Of a DNA stretch of 40,382 bases, positions 31,206 to 38,691 are shown one piece after another. The stretch is from an uncultured Clostridia bacterium (GTDB lineage: Bacteria; Bacillota; Clostridia; RUG12999): the NCBI GenBank assembly GCA_946555455.1, contig CAMNSU010000014.1:1-40382 (forward strand). The letters are read 5' to 3'. Each line of letters opens with the position of its first letter. Position 1 is the stretch's first letter. The position numbers were made by a program, and so were the translations under genes. The notes beneath the pieces were generated by a model. That model made no database searches, was not told the origin of the DNA, and saw only the letters and a list, made by a program, of their open reading frames with translations.

Positions 31206-31232
31206 TAGGCATATTCGATTCTCTTATGCCTA
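31206..31232 (+). repeat. Dispersed TAGGCA-type repeat, copy B (perfect terminal arms)
   Basis: TAGGCATA (31206-31213) and TATGCCTA (31225-31232) are perfect inverted arms around TTCGATTCTCT. It lies just upstream of the DUF4830 gene, between divergent units. Confidence 0.6.
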
Positions 31233-31270
31233 GGGGCGCGTGCATTGCCGCCCGCAGAGGAGGGGACAAC

Positions 31271-31738
31271 ATGACCAAAAAGAAAAAAATCATCACAGGA
31301 GCGTTGTTTGCGCTGTGTCTGCTGTGCAGCGTGATATGGAGCAGCAATTTATACAGCGTGGCGGTGAACTGCGCACATAAATATACGTTTGAAAACGTGA
31401 AAACAGAGGCGGATGCGGCGGCGTTTTTGCAGCAATTCGGCTGGGAGGTGGAAATTCCGGCAGTGGAAGCGGAAACGTTTACGCTTCCGCCGACATTTGA
31501 CAAAGTTTATAACCGCTATAACCGTATGCAGAGCAGCATTGGACTGGATCTCACGCCCTATATGGGAAAAACGGTGGAACGCCGCACCTATACCGTGAAA
31601 AACCATGCGAAATCGGGAACAGACCACGTGCGCGCCAACATTTTTTTGGTGGAAGATAAGGTCATTGCGGGCGATATTATGAGCGTGAAACTGGACGGAT
31701 TCATGCATTCGCTGGCAGGCGAGGAGTATCCGTATTGA
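31271..31738 (+). CDS. DUF4830 exported or membrane-anchored protein
   Basis: This 155-residue protein has an N-terminal signal anchor (MTKKKKIITGALFALCLLCSV, helix about residues 7-24) and an extracytoplasmic domain with FLQQFGWEVE, FDKVYNRYNRMQSSIGLDL and the PYMGKTVERRTYTV segment, matching DUF4830. The function of the family is unknown. The ATG at 31271 follows GAGGAGGGGAC; longer in-frame readings overlap the divergent aminotransferase gene and are spurious. Confidence 0.85.
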   Translation: MTKKKKIITGALFALCLLCSVIWSSNLYSVAVNCAHKYTFENVKTEADAAAFLQQFGWEVEIPAVEAETFTLPPTFDKVYNRYNRMQSSIGLDLTPYMGKTVERRTYTVKNHAKSGTDHVRANIFLVEDKVIAGDIMSVKLDGFMHSLAGEEYPY

Positions 31739-31793
31739 TATTATGGAAGAACATGCTGATTCACCGTGAAGAAATTGAGTTTTTCCAAATCTG

Positions 31794-31822
31794 TTGTTTT
31801 TTTGAAAATTATATGATATAAT
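31794..31822 (+). promoter_or_regulatory. Promoter before the rluB/rsuA-like operon
   Basis: TTGTTT (31794-31799), 17 bases, TATAAT (31817-31822) with TGA (extended -10). Transcription would start near 31829, about 160 bases before the gene. Confidence 0.8.
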
Positions 31823-31837
31823 AGTCGTAGAAGTATT

Positions 31838-31950
31838 GGGGGTAAAATTCCCCGCAGGGAAAGCCCTCCCGCCCGCAGGCGGGTGTCCCACGGGGTGCGG
31901 GGAGAATCGGAACTCCCCGCGTTTTTGGTACTTTTTGCGCCAAAAAGTAC
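31838..31950 (+). promoter_or_regulatory. Multi-hairpin leader with terminator-like structure
   Basis: Successive stems are GGGG/CCCC (about 31838-31853), CCCGCC-CGCA-GGCGGG (31868-31883), GCGGGGAG (31897-31904) with CTCCCCGC (31913-31920) followed by GTTTTT, and GTACTTTTTG (31928-31937) with CAAAAAGTAC (31941-31950). A terminator about 95 bases after the promoter and before the gene suggests attenuation or a short RNA. It may instead be a repetitive intergenic element. Confidence 0.5.
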
Positions 31951-31987
31951 GTTCATTATTATACCAAAACAATATCGGAGGAAACAT

Positions 31988-32707
31988 ATGGAACGGCTGG
32001 ATAAAATTTTAGCAGGCGGCGGACTGGGGTCGCGCAAGGAAATCAAACAACTTTTGCGCACCGGCGGCGTGCTGGTGGACGGGCAGGAAGTACGCGACCC
32101 GTCGCTGCATATCGACCCTGCCGCAGCGCAAATCACAGTATTTGGCAAGCCGTTTTACTATCAAAAATATATCTATCTGATGATGAACAAGCCGGACGGC
32201 GTGGTGTCGGCAACGGAGGACAACCGTTTCCACACGGTGGTGGATTTGCTGGACGAGGAAGCGCGGCGGTTTGCACCGTTTCCGGTGGGACGGCTGGACC
32301 GCGACACGGAAGGATTTCTGCTGCTGACCAACGACGGGCAAACGGCGCACCGTCTGCTGTCTCCGCGCAAACATGTACCCAAGACCTATCTGGCGCAGCT
32401 TGCACAGGACGCACAGCCTTCTTACATAGCGGCGTTTGAGCAAGGCGTGACGCTGGAGGACGGATACCGGACTTTGCCTGCGCAGCTTGCACTGGACGAA
32501 AACAATCCGCGGCAAATACGGCTCACCATTTATGAAGGGAAATTCCATCAGGTAAAACGCATGTTTGAAGCGGTGGGCAACCGCGTGTGCTATTTGAAGC
32601 GTATCCGGTTCGGTTCGGTGCCGCTGGACGAAAGTTTGGCGCCGGGAGAATACCGGCCGCTTTCGGCGGAGGAATGTGAAAAACTGGGAATTGAGGAAAC
32701 AATATGA
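31988..32707 (+). CDS. RsuA/RluB-family pseudouridine synthase
   Basis: The protein (239 residues) has an N-terminal S4 RNA-binding domain (ERLDKILAGGGLGSRKEIKQLL) and a pseudouridine synthase domain with the catalytic Asp in GRLDRDTEGFLLLTNDG and the motif MMNKPDGVVSA. Members modify one uridine of 16S (RsuA) or 23S rRNA (RluB/E/F); the short length and KPDG motif favour the RsuA type, but the target is not certain. The ATG follows GGAGGAAACAT. Its TGA overlaps the next start (ATGA at 32704), making it the first gene of a glycosyltransferase operon. Confidence 0.93.
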   Translation: MERLDKILAGGGLGSRKEIKQLLRTGGVLVDGQEVRDPSLHIDPAAAQITVFGKPFYYQKYIYLMMNKPDGVVSATEDNRFHTVVDLLDEEARRFAPFPVGRLDRDTEGFLLLTNDGQTAHRLLSPRKHVPKTYLAQLAQDAQPSYIAAFEQGVTLEDGYRTLPAQLALDENNPRQIRLTIYEGKFHQVKRMFEAVGNRVCYLKRIRFGSVPLDESLAPGEYRPLSAEECEKLGIEETI

Positions 32708-34017
32708 TTACGTTAATATTATGCGGCAGCGTACTGTTTTTCGGTCTGCTGCTATGCTGGAAATATCGGGACAAGCTCTTTCATGACAAGGGAAACATAA
32801 AAATATGGTTCGTGCTGGCGGCGGCGTTTGTTTTGCGCGTGGTGTTGGCGGCGTGTGTGCGCGGCTATGGCGTGGATATCGGCTGTTTCACGGCATGGGG
32901 TGACATGGCGTTTTCGCAGGGGATACCCCATATGTACGCCTATGCGGCGCAAAACAATGTTTTCCTGGACTATCCGCCGGGCTATATGTATATTTTGTAT
33001 CTGGTTGGACTGCTGCGGCACGTGTTTTCGCTTTCGGCGGACAGCAGTGTGTTTTCCGTTTTGCTGAAACTGCCTGCCACACTGTTTGAACTGGGCACGG
33101 CATATTTGATTTGGCATATCGGCTGCAAACAGGAAAAACAAACCGCCGGACTCGCGCTTGCGGCGGTATATGCCTTTCACCCGACGTTTATCACCACCGC
33201 GTCTTTGTGGGGACAGGTGGACGGCGTATTCATCTTTTTTCTGCTGCTGGCATTCTGCCTGCTCCGTGAAAAACGCCATATGGCTTCCACAGCCGCTTAT
33301 GCAGCCGCGCTGCTGGTCAAACCGCAGGCGCTGGTCTTTTTCCCGATTTACCTGTGGTATATCATAGACTTGTTTGTAAAGAAAGAAAAAGGCGCGTGGC
33401 TGCTGGTGATAAAATGCGTGGGAATTGGCGCGGCAGTGTTTATCGCGGGCGTTTTGCCGTTTTCGGCGGGACAGGAATGGAACTGGATTTGGAACCTCTA
33501 TATGGGGACGCTGTCCTCCTATCGCTATGCGACGCTCAACACCTTTAATTTGTATGCCATGTTCGGCGGCAACTTCGCTGCCTTGGAGGAACATTTGCTG
33601 GGCATTCCCTATCAGGTGTGGGGCGCGGTGCTGATGGCGGCAGTGGTGCTTGCCAGCGCCTATGCCTACCGCAAACGGGGCATTTTGACCGCGGCGGCAT
33701 TTTTGAACATCGGACTGTGCCTGTTGGGTACCAAAATGCATGAACGTTATATATTACCCAGCCTTGCGCTGCTGCTTGTAGCGTATTTGTTGGAGAATCA
33801 AGCAGGGATTCGGCACTGTTTTGGCATATTCAGCTTTACGGCGTTTTTGAATATCGGCTATGTATTGTTTTTGGCGCTGCAGCCGCAGCCGGTGTATCAC
33901 GTGCCGCAGGATGATGTGTTTATGATTACGGTTTCCGTGCTGAATCTGGCGGCGTTTGCGCTGCTGACATACTACTGTTTTGGAGGGAAAAAATTTGAAA
34001 CAGCCATCAAAAAATAG
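32704..34017 (+). CDS. GT-C type membrane glycosyltransferase
   Basis: This 437-residue protein has about ten to twelve membrane helices. A first extracytoplasmic loop carries acidic residues (GVDIGCFTAWGDMAF) and is followed by the DYPPGYMYILY motif; SLWGQVDGVFIFFLLLAF and LLVKPQALVFFPIY resemble GT39/GT87-type polyprenyl-phosphate-sugar transferases. It should transfer a sugar from a lipid carrier on the outer face of the membrane. It is coupled to the pseudouridine synthase gene by an ATGA overlap and overlaps the next glycosyltransferase gene. The acceptor and sugar are unknown. Confidence 0.82.
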   Translation: MITLILCGSVLFFGLLLCWKYRDKLFHDKGNIKIWFVLAAAFVLRVVLAACVRGYGVDIGCFTAWGDMAFSQGIPHMYAYAAQNNVFLDYPPGYMYILYLVGLLRHVFSLSADSSVFSVLLKLPATLFELGTAYLIWHIGCKQEKQTAGLALAAVYAFHPTFITTASLWGQVDGVFIFFLLLAFCLLREKRHMASTAAYAAALLVKPQALVFFPIYLWYIIDLFVKKEKGAWLLVIKCVGIGAAVFIAGVLPFSAGQEWNWIWNLYMGTLSSYRYATLNTFNLYAMFGGNFAALEEHLLGIPYQVWGAVLMAAVVLASAYAYRKRGILTAAAFLNIGLCLLGTKMHERYILPSLALLLVAYLLENQAGIRHCFGIFSFTAFLNIGYVLFLALQPQPVYHVPQDDVFMITVSVLNLAAFALLTYYCFGGKKFETAIKK

Positions 34018-35785
34018 AAATGCTACCTTTCAGATAAAAGAACCGGATATGCCGGTGCGCTGGGGCAGACTGGACGCGCTGCTGCTGGGAATCCTGCTGC
34101 TGGTATACGGTATTTTGTCCTTTGTGAATTTGGGCGACCGCACTGCGCCGCAGACGCATATCCGCCATGGAAAAAACGACCAGATTATCGTTGCTTTGGC
34201 GCAGCCGGAGGACGTGGCGAAATTGAATTTTTTCCGCGGACAGACCATCACGGACTATAATATATCTTATTCCGACGACGGGCAAGCGTGGCAGAATGTC
34301 AGCGTGCAAAAAAACACCAACGTGTTTCAGTGGGTTTCCGTGGCAGTGAACGCCCGCGCACAATATATCAAAATGATACCGCTGGAAAACAACAAAGCCT
34401 ATTTATATGAAGTGGGATTATTTGATGAAAACGACAAACCTATCAAGATTGCGTCTGTCACCGGCTGCGAAACGCCGGAGCGGCTGGCGGACGAACAAAA
34501 TCTGGTGCCGTCCATGCCGTCCTATTTGAACGGTTCCTATTTTGACGAGATTTATCATGCGCGCACAGCATATGAAAATGTGCACCGTATTGAACCGACA
34601 GAGACCTCCCACCCTCCTCTAGGGAAGTTATTCATCGCGCTGGGGACACAGATGTTTGGTATGACGCCGTTCGGCTGGCGGTTCATGGGCAACCTGTTCG
34701 GTATTTTCATGATTTTCGCCATTTACCTGCTGGCGCGGCGTATTACGAAAAAGCCGTGGTTTGCGTTTATCGCAGCCTTTTTGTTGACCTTTGATTTCAT
34801 GCATTTCACGCAGACGCGTATTGCGACGATAGACTCCTATCCTGTGGTGTTCATTCTGCTGAGTTACTATTTTATGTATTGTTTTTATGCAGGAAACTAC
34901 CAAAAAACGGGACTCAAACAGCCCCTGCTGTCATTGCTGGGCAGCGGCATTTTCTTCGGCTTGGCGTGCGCGTCTAAATGGACAGGAATCTACAGCGGCT
35001 TTGGGCTGGCGGCAATCTTTTTCTTGCACATGGCAGGACGGCTGCGGGACTATTTGCAGGCGAAAAAACAGGGCGGCGCGGCGGAAAAAGCCGTGGCGGC
35101 ATATGGCAAACAGACAGCGGTGATTCTGCTGTGCTGCGTGGGATTTTTCATTGTGATTCCCTGTGCGATTTACTTCGCGTCCTATATCCCGTTCCGCTTT
35201 ATTGAGGGACATCCCTATACCTTCCGCGAACTGTTGGATTACCAGAAAAATATGTTTTCCTACCATAATAAATTGCAGCAGTCTCACCCCTATGCGTCCA
35301 TGTGGTATACATGGCCAATCATGTATAAACCCATGTGGTACTACTATCAGGATTTGGGTGCAGGACAGATTTCCACCATTTCCTGTTTCGGCAATCCGGC
35401 GGTTTGGTGGGTCGGCTTGATTGCGTTTTTTGCGACGCTGTTCACCGCCCTGAAAAAGCGGGACGGCAAAGCGTGGTTTTTGGTGTTGGCGTTGCTGTCG
35501 CAAATCGTACCGTGGATGCCGATTCCACGCGTGTTGTTTATCTACCACTATTTTGCCAGCACGCCGTTTTTGATGATAATGACGGCGTATGCGCTGCAAA
35601 ACATTTATGCGGATATCAAAACAGACGTGGGCAAACGGCGGTTTTATGCGGGCGCAGGCGCGTATCTGGGCGTAGTGGCGCTGCTGTTTGTTTTGTTCTA
35701 CCCTGTCATTTCCGGTATGCCGGTGGCAAAAGATTATGTGGCACATGTACTGCGCTGGTTTGAGAGCTGGGTATTTTATCTGTAA
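33995..35785 (+). CDS. PMT-type (GT39) glycosyltransferase with inserted beta-sandwich-like domain
   Basis: The protein (596 residues) has a first helix (about 33-50), then a soluble region of about 110 residues (about 60-160, LAQPEDVAKLNFFRGQT ... YNISYSDDGQAWQNVSV ... QYIKMIPL) that resembles an F5/8 type C (discoidin-like) fold. The PMT catalytic acidic motif follows in SYFDEIYHARTAYE, then TSHPPLGKLFIALG and about ten helices. PMT enzymes transfer mannose or another sugar from a lipid carrier to proteins or glycans outside the cytoplasm. The TTG start at 33995 is chosen from GGAGGG seven bases upstream. It overlaps the preceding gene by 23 bases and is followed by gtrA. Confidence 0.85.
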   Translation: MKQPSKNRNATFQIKEPDMPVRWGRLDALLLGILLLVYGILSFVNLGDRTAPQTHIRHGKNDQIIVALAQPEDVAKLNFFRGQTITDYNISYSDDGQAWQNVSVQKNTNVFQWVSVAVNARAQYIKMIPLENNKAYLYEVGLFDENDKPIKIASVTGCETPERLADEQNLVPSMPSYLNGSYFDEIYHARTAYENVHRIEPTETSHPPLGKLFIALGTQMFGMTPFGWRFMGNLFGIFMIFAIYLLARRITKKPWFAFIAAFLLTFDFMHFTQTRIATIDSYPVVFILLSYYFMYCFYAGNYQKTGLKQPLLSLLGSGIFFGLACASKWTGIYSGFGLAAIFFLHMAGRLRDYLQAKKQGGAAEKAVAAYGKQTAVILLCCVGFFIVIPCAIYFASYIPFRFIEGHPYTFRELLDYQKNMFSYHNKLQQSHPYASMWYTWPIMYKPMWYYYQDLGAGQISTISCFGNPAVWWVGLIAFFATLFTALKKRDGKAWFLVLALLSQIVPWMPIPRVLFIYHYFASTPFLMIMTAYALQNIYADIKTDVGKRRFYAGAGAYLGVVALLFVLFYPVISGMPVAKDYVAHVLRWFESWVFYL

Positions 35786-35815
35786 TCTACAGAAGAAAAG
35801 TGGGGATAAAAGCAC

Positions 35816-36301
35816 ATGAAAGAAAAGACAAAAAAAGAACTTTTGAAATTGATGAAGTTCAGTCTGGTCGGCGTGCTCAATACGCTGGTGGACAACCTGA
35901 TTTTTGCAGGACTGTTGTTTTTGGGACTGAACCGTAATATCTCGAAAATCATTTCTTATTCGGCGGCAACGCTGCACAGTTATATCTGGAATAAACGCTG
36001 GACATTTCAGAATAAGGAAAAATCGCATGGACAGTTGTTCAGCAAATTTGTTGTGGTGAATCTCATTTCTCTCGGCGCGTCCCTGTTGGCATTGAACATT
36101 TTTTCGCATTTTGGAAACCAGTTGCTGGTGTCGCTGCTGGGACATTTGCACTTGGAAATTGATTTGATGAAAACCAGCGAAATTTTAGCGAATCTGTTCA
36201 TTGCAGGGCCGGTCTCCATTTTGGTGAATTTCCTGGGAAATCGGTTGTGGGTATTTCGGGAGAAAGAGCCTAAGAACGAGAAAGGAAACGAAAACGCATG
36301 A
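35816..36301 (+). CDS. GtrA-family membrane protein
   Basis: This 161-residue protein has four predicted helices and the GtrA pattern: LMKFSLVGVLNTLVDNLIFAGLL, SYSAATLHSYIWNKRWTFQ and FLGNRLWVF near the end. GtrA proteins are thought to flip or bind polyprenyl-phosphate-linked sugars used by GT-C transferases, which matches the two such enzymes directly upstream. The next gene starts within its stop (ATGA at 36298). Confidence 0.93.
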   Translation: MKEKTKKELLKLMKFSLVGVLNTLVDNLIFAGLLFLGLNRNISKIISYSAATLHSYIWNKRWTFQNKEKSHGQLFSKFVVVNLISLGASLLALNIFSHFGNQLLVSLLGHLHLEIDLMKTSEILANLFIAGPVSILVNFLGNRLWVFREKEPKNEKGNENA

Positions 36302-36957
36302 ACTATCAACATTTGTTTTTTGATTTAGACGGAACCTTGGTGGATTCGCAGGAAGGCATTCAAAACGCCATTTGCTATGCAATGGACGCGTTGGGTATCA
36401 GCAGAGATAAATTGGGAGATATCAAGAAATATATCGGCCCGCCGCTGGTGGTGTCGTTCACGAAATATTGGGACTTGGACGAAGCGGGCGGCAATGAAGC
36501 AGTGCGGCGCTACCGTGAATACTACAGCGAAAAAGGCTGGCGCGAGGTGCGTGTCTACGACGGCATGGAGCAAACGCTGAAAACGCTGCAAAAAGCGGGC
36601 GCGGGACTGTATGTTGTGACCAGCAAACCGACGGTCTATGCTGAAAAAATCTTGCAGCACTATGGGTTAGCGCCCTATTTTAAGACTATTTGCGGCGTGG
36701 ATTTTAAGCATGACCAAGAGAAAAAACAGGATTTGCTGCAATCGGTAATCGACCAATATGGTATCAAAGATTTGAGCGTCTGCGCAATGATTGGCGACAG
36801 AAGCTATGATATGGAAGCGGCAAAGAGCGTGGGAACAGCGGCAATCGGCGCGCTGTTCGGCTTCGGCTCGGCGCAGGAACTACAGGAAACGGGCGCAGAC
36901 GCGTTGGCGCAGTCGCCGCTGGATATTTTGAGAATTGGCGGAATAACGGAGGAATAA
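36298..36957 (+). CDS. HAD-superfamily phosphatase (Gph-like)
   Basis: A 219-residue HAD hydrolase with motif I FFDLDGTLVDSQEGI (nucleophile and acid aspartates), motif II VVTSKPT, and motif IV IGDRSYDMEAAK. The alpha-helical cap type (C1) and similarity to Gph/YhaX-like enzymes fit phosphoglycolate or another small sugar phosphate; the substrate is not determined. It is coupled to the GtrA gene and followed after three bases by fumarase alpha. Confidence 0.93.
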   Translation: MNYQHLFFDLDGTLVDSQEGIQNAICYAMDALGISRDKLGDIKKYIGPPLVVSFTKYWDLDEAGGNEAVRRYREYYSEKGWREVRVYDGMEQTLKTLQKAGAGLYVVTSKPTVYAEKILQHYGLAPYFKTICGVDFKHDQEKKQDLLQSVIDQYGIKDLSVCAMIGDRSYDMEAAKSVGTAAIGALFGFGSAQELQETGADALAQSPLDILRIGGITEE

Positions 36958-36960
36958 CAA

Positions 36961-37803
36961 ATGCGGGAATTAGATGTGGAAACCATTATCGGCGCAGTGC
37001 GGCAGATGTGCATTGACAGCAATTGCGTGCTGAATGACGATATACGCGGGGCAATTGCGGATGCGGCAAAAACCGAGCAATCGCCGATAGGAAAAAATGT
37101 GCTGGAATCGCTGTTGGTAAATGCGGATATTGCCAAAACAAAAGAAATGCCCATTTGTCAGGACACGGGCATGATGATTTTATTTGTGGAAGTGGGACAG
37201 GAGCTGCATATCACGGGCGGCGATTTGACGGAAGCGCTCAACGAAGGCGTACGCCGTGGCTACAGGGACGGATATTTGCGCAAATCTGTGGTGCAAGACC
37301 CCATTCGCCGCGGTAACACGGGCGACAATACGCCGGCAGTGATTCACTATGAAATCGTACCGGGTGAAAAACTCCGCATTACGGCTATGCCGAAGGGGTT
37401 TGGCAGTGAAAATATGGGCGGCGTGAAAATGCTCAAACCCTCCCAGGGCGTGGAAGGCGTGATACAGTTTGTGCTGGACACGGTAAAAGCGGCAGGTCCC
37501 AATCCTTGTCCGCCGACAGTGGTTGGCGTTGGTATCGGCGGAAGCATGGAGAAAGCCGCTATTCTATCCAAAAAAGCCTTGACGCGCAGTATTGACAGCA
37601 GCAATCCCGACCCTTACTATGCAGAGTTGGAGCGGGAGCTGCTGGAGAAAATCAATGGATTGGGCGTTGGCGCGGCAGGACTTGGCGGTGATACGACGTC
37701 GCTTGGCGTGAACATTGAAACGTTCCCGACCCACATTGCGGGTCTGCCGGTGGCGGTCACGATAAGCTGTCATGTCACGCGGCACCGGCATTGTGAGTTG
37801 TAA
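36961..37803 (+). CDS. Class I fumarate hydratase/tartrate dehydratase alpha subunit
   Basis: The protein (280 residues) corresponds to the alpha subunit of two-subunit 4Fe-4S hydratases. The three cluster cysteines are present: PICQDTGMM, GPNPCPPTVVGVGIGG and the C-terminal ISCHVTRH. It interconverts fumarate and malate, or dehydrates L-tartrate, only together with a beta subunit. No beta-subunit gene follows: the next 230 bases are non-coding and then comes hpf. Either the partner is elsewhere or this operon has lost it. The ATG follows GGAGGAATAACAA. It is an odd companion for glycosyltransferase genes. Confidence 0.95.
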   Translation: MRELDVETIIGAVRQMCIDSNCVLNDDIRGAIADAAKTEQSPIGKNVLESLLVNADIAKTKEMPICQDTGMMILFVEVGQELHITGGDLTEALNEGVRRGYRDGYLRKSVVQDPIRRGNTGDNTPAVIHYEIVPGEKLRITAMPKGFGSENMGGVKMLKPSQGVEGVIQFVLDTVKAAGPNPCPPTVVGVGIGGSMEKAAILSKKALTRSIDSSNPDPYYAELERELLEKINGLGVGAAGLGGDTTSLGVNIETFPTHIAGLPVAVTISCHVTRHRHCEL

Positions 37804-37840
37804 TTCGGACGCTTGATTTCACAAACGGCGTGCAAAATCC

Positions 37841-38016
37841 TGCCGGTGGGAGATTTCCTGTCAGGGCGGCTTTTCCCATCTGCCTGAGGGCGGACAGATG
37901 GGAAAGGTCATCCCAAACGGCAAAAAATGGTTTTTGTCGGGTATGGGAAACCCCATTTATGCAGATACTATAGAATAAGTATCTGTAATATTACAGATGT
38001 CCGGCACGAACCGGAC
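37841..38016 (+). ncRNA. Structured leader before hpf (raiA-motif-like candidate)
   Basis: TGCCG-gt-GGGA (37841-37851) closes with TCCC-aaa-CGGCA (37911-37922). Inside is TTTTCCCATCTG (37871-37882) with CAGATGGGAAAG (37895-37906). ATGGG-AAAC-CCCAT (37943-37956), CAGATACT/AGTATCTG (37962-37985) competing with the palindrome ATCTGTAATATTACAGAT (37981-37998), and GTCCGG/CCGGAC (37999-38016) follow. A raiA RNA motif is known upstream of raiA/hpf genes in Clostridia; identity with it is inferred from position and structure density, not proven. Confidence 0.45.
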
Positions 38017-38034
38017 AGACGAGGAGGTTTTTGT

Positions 38035-38565
38035 ATGAACATCAAATTTGTAGGCAGAAAAGTGGAAGTCAAAGACTCAATGAAGGAACGGACGGAGCAA
38101 AAACTCACGAAAATCTCAAACAAATTCTTTGGCGGAGAAGGCGACGTCAATGTCGTGTTTTCTGTCAAGAAAGACCGCCATATCACAGAAATCACGATAT
38201 ATCATCAAGGTATGATTTTCCGTGCCGAGCAGTCGGCAGATAATATGTTTGCGGCAATTGACGAGGTGTGCGAACTGCTGGAACGTCAAATCCGCAAACA
38301 GAAAACCAAGCTGCAAAAACGGCTGCATATAGCGGATATGGATTTTTCGGCGGAAGACGGCAGCGAGGACGTGGCGGAGGAAAGTGAATTTAACATTGTC
38401 CGCAGCAAACGAATCGGTATCAAACCGATGAGTGTGGAGGAAGCAATTTTGCAGATGAATTTGCTGGGACATATGTTTTTTGTGTTTATCCATGCGGATA
38501 CCGAGCAGCCGGCGGTGGTGTACCGGCGCAAAGACGGTAATTATGGGTTAATTGAAACAGAGTAA
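38035..38565 (+). CDS. hpf: Long-form ribosome hibernation promoting factor
   Basis: This 176-residue protein has an N-terminal S30AE/RaiA domain (MNIKFVGRKVEVKDSMKERTEQKL ... VFSVKKDRHITEITIYHQG) and the C-terminal dimerisation domain of long HPF (VRSKRIGIKPMSVEEAILQMNLLGHMFFVFIHADTEQPAVVYRRKDGNYGLIE). Long HPF joins two 70S ribosomes into inactive 100S dimers in stationary phase. ATG 38035 follows GAGGAGG; upstream in-frame readings run through the structured leader and are not coding. The gene is monocistronic, ending at the terminator at 38598-38632. Confidence 0.95.
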   Translation: MNIKFVGRKVEVKDSMKERTEQKLTKISNKFFGGEGDVNVVFSVKKDRHITEITIYHQGMIFRAEQSADNMFAAIDEVCELLERQIRKQKTKLQKRLHIADMDFSAEDGSEDVAEESEFNIVRSKRIGIKPMSVEEAILQMNLLGHMFFVFIHADTEQPAVVYRRKDGNYGLIETE

Positions 38566-38597
38566 GTGATACGCTAAATGGCATGTGAATAGAATCG

Positions 38598-38632
38598 GCC
38601 CGACAGTCGCTTGGCTGTCGGGCTGGTTTTCC
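38598..38632 (+). terminator. Terminator of hpf
   Basis: GCCCGACAG (38598-38606) pairs with CTGTCGGGC (38615-38623), followed by TGGTTTT. Confidence 0.8.
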
Positions 38633-38691
38633 ATGGGAGCAGATTTTTATACCTACAGATATCATGATAAAGAAAGGTTGGTGACAAAGCG

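Noticed and set aside
34931-36151. A 406-codon minus-strand frame opposite the PMT and GtrA genes
   Set aside because: Its translation is dominated by Gln, Arg and His without any motif, and it spans two recognisable genes on the other strand.
37927-38034. An N-terminal extension of hpf
   Set aside because: The extension has no family similarity and runs through hairpins. The ATG at 38035 has a consensus ribosome site and the canonical HPF start.
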